From: Deinandra increscens subsp. villosa
Taxonomy: Eukaryota; Streptophyta; Magnoliopsida; Asterales; Asteraceae
DNA: 64,000 nucleotides
Assembly (NCBI GenBank): GCA_039602395.1
Contig: JBCNJP010000006.1
Coordinates: forward strand, 46,090,325 to 46,154,324
Direction of reading: 5' to 3'
Made by a program: the position numbers and the translations under genes. Below the pieces are notes generated by a model that searched no databases, had not been told where the DNA came from, and saw only the letters and a list, made by a program, of their open reading frames with translations. Below, one piece after another: positions 55,834 through 64,000 of this stretch; within the stretch, counting starts at the first letter, position 1; every line of letters begins with the position of its first letter.

Positions 55834-56229
55834 TGTAGGTCCGAAATCAAACCAACTACACGATATTTGATCGTAAATGAGTGCGGAATCCTCAAATACG
55901 ATTGATTCAAGAGAAAAGTAGATGAAATAGACAAGATCTAATGAAAAGATTGAGTCTTGAATGAAGAATACTACTTGAATGAAGCTGATCGTAAACACAC
56001 AAGAGAAAGAGATCGTAAACAGTATATTGTGTCTTGAAAAGCTTGGAGAAAACGATTACAATGAGGTGGTATTTATACCACCTCATACAAAAGCTTGGCC
56101 CAATCATAAACACTAATCTAGCCCAATCATAAACATAAAAATGGCCCACATGGCCTATTAACTAAGCTAGATTAAGCCCAAATACAAAAGCCCAACTAAT
56201 GTTCATGCCTTACATAATATAGCCCTACA
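55834..56229 (-). mobile_element. Solo LTR, 396 bp, with 5-bp target duplication
   Basis: The ends are TGTAGG ... CCTACA and it is flanked by AACCT at 55829-55833 and 56230-56234. A TATA box reading TATAAATA on the minus strand sits inside a perfect hairpin. No internal element sequence is present, so it is the product of LTR-LTR recombination or a very small element. The family is not identified. Confidence 0.75.
56061..56086. promoter_or_regulatory. Palindrome containing the solo LTR TATA box
   Basis: ATGAGGTGGTA, then TTTA, then TACCACCTCAT: 11-base perfect arms with a 4-base loop. The minus strand across the centre gives GGTATAAATACC, a TATA box. Confidence 0.8.
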
Positions 56230-57053
56230 AACCTCCAGTGGATACTCTTCAACGATCTGCAAAAGTGAAAACCACACAAGTGTCAACCTAACGGTTGGTG
56301 AGTTCACAGTGGGCATGTCATGCATTGGCCCGGTCTCATAATCGTAATCGTGTCAACATATACATACGTAATATTTGTTTGTGAAAAGCAATGCTCAGTT
56401 ATATACGTCAATTCATAAACATTTGTTATTTAGTAAAGTTATTGTCTGTAACAAAGTTATCAGGTATGTACTAGTCTTGTATAATTAAAGTGCTCAACCG
56501 ATATCGCGGGTAGCTAATCCGTTGTTTCCATGCACTAAGGAAGTTTGTACCAAAGCTGACCATTTAGTATCGTAAAGGCAGAGCCTTCAGTCATTTTGTT
56601 TTGCGGACATACGTCATCGCGGCTTTGCCTCCCTTGTGTCCTCTCGGGATCACGGTCAGATAGGCTGATATTGTACCTCCGTGCACCTCCAGTGTCACGA
56701 GGCGGAGTTTGTCAAACTCCAGTAGATCTACCCAACATCCCCTCGCTTTACAATTAATGGCACAATTAAGTTGAGGACTTTTTCAGTTAAAAGGCAATCC
56801 TTAGAAATCATGTGATATCATGTGGTTTAGACTTTAACCTACGCTAGCCATATTAAAACGGTTTACTTTAGGGTTCTTATGAACTCCGAAAACATTTTTT
56901 AGTTTCATTTTAGAATTAGTTGTTTAAGTAATTCACAAGTGTTTCCCATAAAACACTTCAAGTTCATCAAGTAGGTGCACATCACTCTAAGCTTTCAATT
57001 TCATCAAGTAGGTGCATAACACTCTAAGTTTTCAGCATTGTTTTTCATTAGAC

Positions 57054-57553
57054 NNNNNNNNNNNNNNNNNNNNNNNNNNNNNNNNNNNNNNNNNNNNNNN
57101 NNNNNNNNNNNNNNNNNNNNNNNNNNNNNNNNNNNNNNNNNNNNNNNNNNNNNNNNNNNNNNNNNNNNNNNNNNNNNNNNNNNNNNNNNNNNNNNNNNNN
57201 NNNNNNNNNNNNNNNNNNNNNNNNNNNNNNNNNNNNNNNNNNNNNNNNNNNNNNNNNNNNNNNNNNNNNNNNNNNNNNNNNNNNNNNNNNNNNNNNNNNN
57301 NNNNNNNNNNNNNNNNNNNNNNNNNNNNNNNNNNNNNNNNNNNNNNNNNNNNNNNNNNNNNNNNNNNNNNNNNNNNNNNNNNNNNNNNNNNNNNNNNNNN
57401 NNNNNNNNNNNNNNNNNNNNNNNNNNNNNNNNNNNNNNNNNNNNNNNNNNNNNNNNNNNNNNNNNNNNNNNNNNNNNNNNNNNNNNNNNNNNNNNNNNNN
57501 NNNNNNNNNNNNNNNNNNNNNNNNNNNNNNNNNNNNNNNNNNNNNNNNNNNNN
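57054..57553. other. Assembly gap, 500 N
   Basis: Exactly 500 N, the usual fixed-size placeholder, so the true distance is unknown. Long open frames across it are artefacts. Confidence 0.99.
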
Positions 57554-60500
57554 CAAGAAATTAAATATAAAATGTATTTTTATATTTTATCTGGAACTGG
57601 AACTGGAACTGGTGTCGTACTTTTATATAAACGACACGGAAAAATGATAAGCGATCGTATGTGTAAAACTATTCGGTTTTAAACAATCTGGACGGTCGAG
57701 CTTAAAACTATTACGAACTGACAAAGCTGAAAACGTAAACCGTAACACGTGTGAAAAAAAAAACTGAAAACTATATCCGTTTTCTGAAAAACTGTAATAA
57801 CCAACTCGAACTATTGTTTTTACGAAATAAAAACATCACAAACTGAAATCGTTGTCAAGACTTAAGCCAAACCTCAATCTTTAACCCCAATGGGCCCAAC
57901 TAGGCCCAATAAGCCAAAAACAATGAAACCGAGCCCGAAACCTCGACCCGTTACTCAAACCTAATGAACCGAATGATCGTGGCGATCCGAGAACCCAACC
58001 GGTGCACAACGGGCCCGGGCCTCGAACCGGTGCTCCGTTTGGACCCATACGGCTCATAACCACCAAACCGGCCCAAACCCATAATCCTTTTAAATGTTTT
58101 GACCCAAACTTAAGCCCATCAACCTTGCATTATTTTTATAAAATGAATTAACACCTTTTATTTTTATAAAAATTAGTCACCACCTTTTTATAAATTTTAT
58201 ACTTTGAGGTTTATAAAAAGAAAAATATTGTTTTAACCATCTCCACCCTTTGTATATTTTTGTATAACACTCCTATTATCCATAACCTATTTTATAAAAT
58301 ATGACAATATTTTATAACCAACACTTGATTTTTATAAAACCTATCACCTACATGTTAAATTTTATAAAAAGAGATAGGAGGTTTTTTTTTGTGAAGATGA
58401 TTTAGCCAAATCACCTACCTCCACTCCAGTACACCTTTCACTAAACACCTCCACTTTCCCTTTTCTCCTTTTCTTTCTTTATGTCTTGAACACTCCACCA
58501 CTCAATTTATATACATACATACATATGTATGGTGGAACCACAAACAAGCAACCACCCTTTTTCTCCTTTTTGTTGTTTCTGTCGAGAGCATCACAGCCTT
58601 TCCTTTTTCTTTTTCTTTTCAACATCAACCACCACCATAACCTATCCACCCATCTCTCTGTACTTTTCCGGCAAGCAATCCAGCCACCACCACCGCCTCT
58701 AGCAGCCAACGCCACCATTATCCCCCTCTTCCTCTTGGTGAAACAACCACCACAAAAAACCACCACCGCCATCTTTCTCCCTCGCCCTCCCCTTCTGTTT
58801 CAGTCATGAACCACACCCGCCACTCACCTCTCTCTTCTCCTCGGCAGCCCACGCACCACCACCGCCCCCTCCTTTCTTCTTCCTCTTGGCAGCCCAGCAA
58901 CCCTCGCCACCTTCCCTTTTTCCGTGGACAGAACACAGCAGCCACCACCGCTAACTGCTGCTGCTGTGGAGGGCCGCTGCTGTTGCTGTGGATCCGCCAC
59001 CCACCGCCACCTTAGCTCCTCCTGCCACCGCCGGAGCTGCTGTGGCAGCCGTGAACCACCACCATCGAACATAGCCACCTTTTTCCTTCCTCTTTTCTCT
59101 TTCTCGACAATGTTACCAATACCACCACCGCTGCCGTAAAGCCACCACCACCACCGCCTTGCTGCTGATCGGAACTACTGGTGGACCGCCACTTGCCGCC
59201 GAGCTGCTCCGCTGCTGAGTCACAACCGTGAGCCATCGTGGACCACCGAGCCGAGCTACCATCACCTTTCTTCTTTTCCCCTCGGTTCTAACCTCCTCCA
59301 TTGTGAGTCTTTTAACCGTTGTCGTTTACGTTTTCAAAACGTTATTAACGTCCCAAAGTATCCCTCAAGTCTTGACAATCGATCCTTTAAAATCCGAGTT
59401 TCTAACCGACTCATATTTGTTTTCTTTTATTTTCCTTAAACCTTAACGTTGTAAGGTTTGAAAATGAGGGTTTTGTTAATAATGTTATGTTATATATAAA
59501 TATTAGCATGATGTTATGATGATTATTTATGTGTTAGCATGATTAAAATTTGATGTTATCATATGCTAAGAGTTATAAATGGTTAAGTGTTGTTAAAATC
59601 ATGTAGTAATATGTTATAAAATGCTAAGATTGTTAGTTGTAAATTTATGTTGTTAATTATCTTGGTTATAACCTATTATATGCAAATGATGGTTATCATG
59701 GACTAAGTATAATGTTTAGTGACATATTTGGACTAGTTGGACATTAAAATGATTATATAAAAATGTGGACATAAAATGATGACTTTAAAAACCCTAAAAT
59801 GAATTTTATGGAGGAATATTAAAGTTAGTAATTTTATAAAAATTACTTGATATTTAATCTATAAAAATGGCATCATAAAAGTTGTTATATAAAATGATCA
59901 CATTTTATAAAAACACAAATACGAGACTGAAAAGCCTCGATTAGATTTTATAAAAGTAAAATGGATAAAATATATATAGATATATTTTATGTACAAAAAT
60001 GATAGGATATCATATTTTTGAACAATTGACAAAAAGTATAAAACTTTGGATTTTACACCAAAAATGGAAACATTTTATGTTGGTGAATATTTCTATAAAA
60101 AGCCTTAAAAATTAAAACCCTAACTTTATTGGATAAATAAAGTTATCTAAAAATTGATTTTATAAAAATTAAAATCAAAAGACTTATAGAAATTATGAAA
60201 AACATATTTTAAACATTTTTGATTATTTTAAAAAAATCAAAATAATCAAAACGTTTTAACCGGATCAAATGTTTATTTTTAAACGTTCGAAATTGAAACG
60301 AAATATTTAAACGATTTAAAATCGTTTTACGACGTAACAAATCGTAAATAATTATTTTCAACAAATAATTATCCTTATGAATTTTAGAAACCCTAATTTG
60401 AGTTAAAAGCATTTTGGTTTGTAAATATAATAATTTTAATGATAATTATATTTATATTAACCCAAAACCCTAATTTTTATAACATGATTTAAATATTAAA

Positions 60501-61885
60501 TAACCTTTAATATTTACCTACTTGTGTTTAATCATTAAATCTTTAACTTGTAATAATTTGATAAATTATTCCAACAAGTTAGAATAATTATTTCGATGAT
60601 GATGATCAACTCTAGTTATATATATTATAACTTAACGCGATTAAATATTCAATCGATCGAACGAACTTAAAAATAATAATAAATATTATTATTTAAAACA
60701 ATATTCAAGACTTGATTGAACTGGCCTTCATGATGCGTGATCACATGTTCAATACTTGTATTTAATTTACATAAATGCCTTTATACATGAACATTAGCAT
60801 TTACTGATTGTAAATTGATTAACTAACGGGTTTTCAAACGCTACAAACGGGATTATACGTCAAGACTTGACCGGTATCATTTGGGTAACGTTCGTTACCC
60901 AAATGATTATGTGGACCCTTATGCATATTGTCTTATGTTTTATTAGGACTTTACTTGCTAGTTGCCACTCGGTAATCCATCATCATCACTGAATCAAGTG
61001 AGTTTCACGGCCCCTTTTCTTTACAACTGTTATACACTTATGGGGGAGAAATCATGAACTGATAAACTGCTTTTTACTTAATGTTATGGTTTACCTGTTA
61101 GCCGTATGACTACATGTTCCATTCTGTATCCCAAACAACTGGTACTTTATCGTTATCAACGTTAGTACAACTGAATCCCACTATTAATTGAATTCGATTA
61201 GTTCTGCTCGAAACGATAACTAGTGAATAGATCTATTTGGGTTGACAACCCTGCCCAGATTGGTAGCTCCAATCCTGACTTCGTACATTGTCAAGGGGTA
61301 CACGTCAGTTATTCTCGCCTGTTCGGTATTCTTGGGATAGAATGCTATGAGTGGGTAATCCTTTAGTATTCGAATTTGAGGTTCATGGTAGGACTTACAA
61401 CCACGACAGTAACCAACGTAACATTTAAGTATGTCGTAAACTGTTATGCCAACATGCCGTAAACTGTTATTCCAACATACCGTAAACTGTTATTCCAACA
61501 TACTGTAAACTGTTTTTACAAACTTACCATAGAATCATAAACCTGTGAACCTCACCAACTTTATGTTGACCTTTTTAAACTCATGATTTCTCAGGTATCT
61601 AAGCTTATCATGGAAGACGTGCAAATGGGGCTTCACTGTAACTTTCGACCCTGCTTCACTGGAGTCGTAGTCCCGACCTATCTTAAATAAACTGATTTAT
61701 GATTTCAATATCAATCCAAGACTTTTATTCAAATGTAAGACATTATCATTTCACCACAACATTCCGCTGCAACATAAATGGTGTTATGTTTTAAATGACG
61801 TTTGAATTTAGTAGAAGTTGTTCTGTATATCTACGACTATGATTCCGTCTCGCTCACACCCAAATCCGTTGACCGGGGTGTGACA
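57554..61885 (+). mobile_element. Tekay-like LTR, plus orientation (start uncertain)
   Basis: It ends GACCGGGGTGTGACA at 61885, followed at once by a Met-type primer site. The LTR start was not found and may be in or before the gap. Inside: GGAACT hexamer repeats at 57592-57613, GGCCCAA-rich stretch (57888-58080), a TATA-like TTTATATAC at about 58505, and a CCACC/CCGCC-rich leader (58620-59260) followed by a donor-like TTGTGAGTC at 59301. AT-rich sequence follows, then a 23-bp minisatellite (61433-61516). If all of it is one LTR it is at least 4.3 kb, long but seen in some plant chromoviruses. A nested insertion within it is possible. Confidence 0.5.
61433..61516. repeat. 23-bp minisatellite within the LTR
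   Basis: Three and a half copies of a unit like CGTAAACTGTTATTCCAACAT, at about 61435, 61458, 61481 and 61504. Confidence 0.85.
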
Positions 61886-61888
61886 AAT

Positions 61889-61900
61889 TGGTATCAAAGC
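61889..61900 (+). promoter_or_regulatory. Primer-binding site (initiator Met tRNA type)
   Basis: TGGTATCAAAGC, one base different from the common plant TGGTATCAGAGC, three bases after the LTR end. Confidence 0.8.
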
Positions 61901-63339
61901 CGTGGTTATAGCGAACTAGGTTAAACAAATAAACAAAAACCAAACCTGGACTATAACCCGCTCCGAAGCTACCGTTTGCACGCAAGACCAATTCCTTATC
62001 ATATTGGTTACGTTAACTTATACTTTACATATACGAGTCATTATTACTGCAACTGGTACACTTATATCTTTATTCTAGATACTGTTATCGTGTTACCAAC
62101 TATGTTTTCTCCTGAAATATTATCGCAAGGATGACTTCCGAATAGGTCATCTGCGTACCTGATTCCTCTGGAAAAGACACAGTCGTGTCTGAGTACACAC
62201 CTTCCCCTCAGGACCATGAACTGTCTAGCCTAGGGCAAGACATTCTCACCGTCAGTATAGTCCGACAGTCCTCATTACCATCGAGTTTTCTGAAACCATT
62301 ATGACACCGCCTCTCAGACAACTCCTCGAACCACCCGATTCCCACCGCTGCTGCTGGCAGTGCGACCACTGCTACTGGTGACATGCCTGAGATATCACGA
62401 ACAAGCCTTTGCGGTAATCAACGATGAGATCACTAGACTCCCCACCTGGACCAATCTGGCGACACTAGAGACCCGTCCAACCGCCATGGAGCATCACCAG
62501 GCTTCCACACTTGGTGTTATGGAGTCAGTGCACGCTCGTAGGAGTGTTGTCAACATGGCCTACACAGATCTGCGGTTGGCCAACGAGTCCTTCCAGACGA
62601 GAGTCGCTTACCTAGAGGAATTCCCTGGGCGAGTGTTCAGTTACATGAACCTCACTACTCAGATCACCACCACCTTAACTATGCCCTCTGGATCCCCGCC
62701 ACTCTAGATGGCTTGATTTAGAATCTAGACTTTTGATCCCTCATTTTTGCAATGAAAAACATTTACATATTTTGTTGCAATGGGACTGCGAGCCCAGAAT
62801 GAAGACTTATCCTCTTCTGACTATCGTGTATTCTACTAGTTAATATGGTTAACGGAAACTAGTATTATGAATATGAATATCATTTTCATGTCTAGGATCG
62901 ATGTCATTACTGTTATTGTCCTTATATCATTCGCGTATGTTGTTCCCCTCTGCTTCTTGTTTCTTGGCCATGCTTGCGCGTGTCATGTTTTGGGTATCAT
63001 GGATGTATGACGTGACAGTTATTCTTGCGCATCTAATAACCCCATTCACATATAATCTAGACTTTCCTTTATGTTGACATTAGTAACTTAAAGCGAAGGT
63101 ATACCGCCTAGACGCCGAGCCAGCAGAAACGCTTCGCCTCCTCCTCCCTTGAGCACTGTTGTGATCGACGAATCGATTGCTCAACGCGTTACTGAAATCG
63201 TCGCTACTACTACAACCCAACGTCACACGGACGATCGGGCGCGCAGTAAGAACGAATTAACCAAGGTTAGAAAACACTAGACTACAATTGCACCAAATTG
63301 TGTTCAATGTTTTAACCTAACACTGTAAGCCCTCGTGAA
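61901..63339 (+). other. Decayed leader and gag region of the Tekay-like element
   Basis: A 115-codon plus frame at 62360-62707 (HEQAFAVINDEITRLPTW ... ATLETRPTAMEHHQ) shows a helical, heptad-like pattern but no domain I know. The sequence around 63110-63240 has a conserved-looking coding texture in broken frames. Most of gag is missing or unrecognisable. Confidence 0.4.
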
Positions 63340-64000
63340 TGTTCATAAAAGGACTTTATGAATTAAAGCCTACACCTTTTAGAGGTTCCGTGAACTGTTC
63401 ACCCTGTCCGAAGAACTGTTACACCGGTACAGCACCCCTATGCTCCTAATGCAACCTACACCACACTCTCGATTATGGGAATGTCTACTGTAACATCTGC
63501 AAGGTTAAAAGACATGTAGCACGCGATTACCCAAATTGCACTAGCTACGGTTGCTGGGATATTGGCCATTACAAAGGAATGCTCGAAGGCGAAGAATCAA
63601 GATGCTAACCATGCTAGAGGAAGAGCTTTCGTGATCAATGCCGGAGACGCCCGTCGTGACCCCAATACGGTGACGAGTACGTTCCTGCTAAATAGCTATT
63701 ATACCTCTGTTTTATTCGGTACATGTGTCGATAGCAGCCTTGTGTCTATCGATTTTAGTCAATTACTTGACATCACCCCTGTCGCCCTAGACGCTAGGTT
63801 TGTAATAAAATTAGCGAATGGAGATTTGATATTGACCAGAGTAATCTACCCAGACTACGCGCTGACCATTCTTTCAGCATCGACTTAATGCCCATGGATC
63901 GAGGAAGTTTCAATGTAGTCATTGAAATGGATTGGTTAGAAAAGACCCATACAAAAATTGTGTGTCATGAGAAAATGGTTTGAGTGCCATTAACAGACGG
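63340..64000 (+). pseudogene. Tekay-like gag end and protease, decayed, cut by window end
   Basis: From about 63495 broken frames give a zinc-knuckle pair (CNICKVKRHVARDYPNC, then YGCWDIGHYK), then ARGRAFVINAGDARRDPNTV and the protease region. At about 63712 the frame reads VLFGTCVDSSLVSIDF where chromovirus proteases have a D-S-G-A active site, so the catalytic Asp is gone. Later VVIEMDWL and IVCHEKMV match the protease end in another frame. It continues beyond 64000. Confidence 0.7.

Larger units (their letters stand above)
55570..57053 (-). mobile_element. Tekay-like LTR, minus orientation, running into an assembly gap
   Basis: On the minus strand this ends GGGGGTGTGACA at 55570, the same 3' end type as the plus-oriented LTR ending at 61885 (GGGGTGTGACA). 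Both share ATTCCGCTGC and a CTCACCAAC...GTTGACAC phrase at similar places. It is interrupted by a 396-bp solo LTR (55834-56229). A 44-base duplication (TCATCAAGTAGGTGCA) lies at about 56967 and 57000. The 5' limit is lost in the N gap. Confidence 0.6.

Noticed and set aside
57012..57682. Three open frames of about 174-214 codons
   Set aside because: They consist almost entirely of N from the assembly gap.
58479..59301. Pro/His-rich plus frames and Gly/Trp/Arg-rich minus frames
   Set aside because: CCACC/CCGCC-rich LTR leader gives open frames on both strands; no domain or codon bias.
1..64000. CRISPR array, rRNA genes or prokaryotic operons
   Set aside because: No regularly spaced identical repeats with unique spacers and no rRNA-like sequence; the repeats found are microsatellites, minisatellites or transposon units.

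Overview
The window looks like transposon-rich intergenic DNA from a flowering plant nuclear genome. It is AT-rich, shows GT-AG introns, and carries several plant retrotransposon lineages: Ty3/gypsy Tekay chromovirus, Tat and probably Athila, Ty1/copia, and L1-type LINEs. Repeat wording and LINE tails remind me of Asteraceae (composites), but that is recall and not a proof. There is no prokaryotic gene, CRISPR array or rRNA. One intact host-type gene is visible, a three-exon R2R3-MYB gene on the minus strand (24018-25291).

Layout. 1-1098: a minus-oriented LTR with a reiterated AGTTTCGC motif. 1099-3690: a LINE tail and a probable Athila remnant. 3700-6004: a decayed copia pol with the start of its 3' LTR, which is broken by 6005-7667, a cluster of small elements separated by (TA)n tracts. 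7668-9894: mostly unassigned. 9895-10110: a second LINE tail. 10259-23446: three partial, overlapping Tekay copies, arranged as CHD-LTR-RT-RH-INT-CHD-LTR-INT-CHD-LTR. Two of them arose by a ~3.7 kb tandem duplication and carry the same inserted DNA transposon-like element. 24018-25291: the MYB gene. 25799-26960: a SINE-like unit and more TA-flanked elements.

26967-55568 is a Russian-doll structure. A minus-strand L1-type LINE with an unusually long repetitive 3' UTR is split by an outer Tat retrotransposon (28689-48400, target duplication ACTAC). The outer Tat is itself split by an inner Tat (33179-42702, target duplication AGCAG). LTR pairs are ~99% identical by eye, so both insertions are young, yet both pol genes are defective. 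The outer element keeps an open gag-protease frame that ends in UAG CAA UUA, the classic leaky-stop context, directly in frame with pol. Both Tat elements also carry, between pol and the 3' LTR, an antisense four-exon gene of about 490-505 codons with the same exon structure. It is fully open in the outer copy and has one frameshift in the inner copy.

55570-64000: a minus-oriented Tekay-like LTR with a nested 396-bp solo LTR, a 500-N assembly gap, then a plus-oriented Tekay-like LTR ending at 61885, its primer site, and a decayed leader and gag-protease that run off the window.

How the parts relate: almost every coding region serves element replication (gag, protease, RT, RNase H, integrase). 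The MYB gene is the only evident cellular function. The antisense gene in the Tat elements is the best candidate for something not explained by standard element biology.
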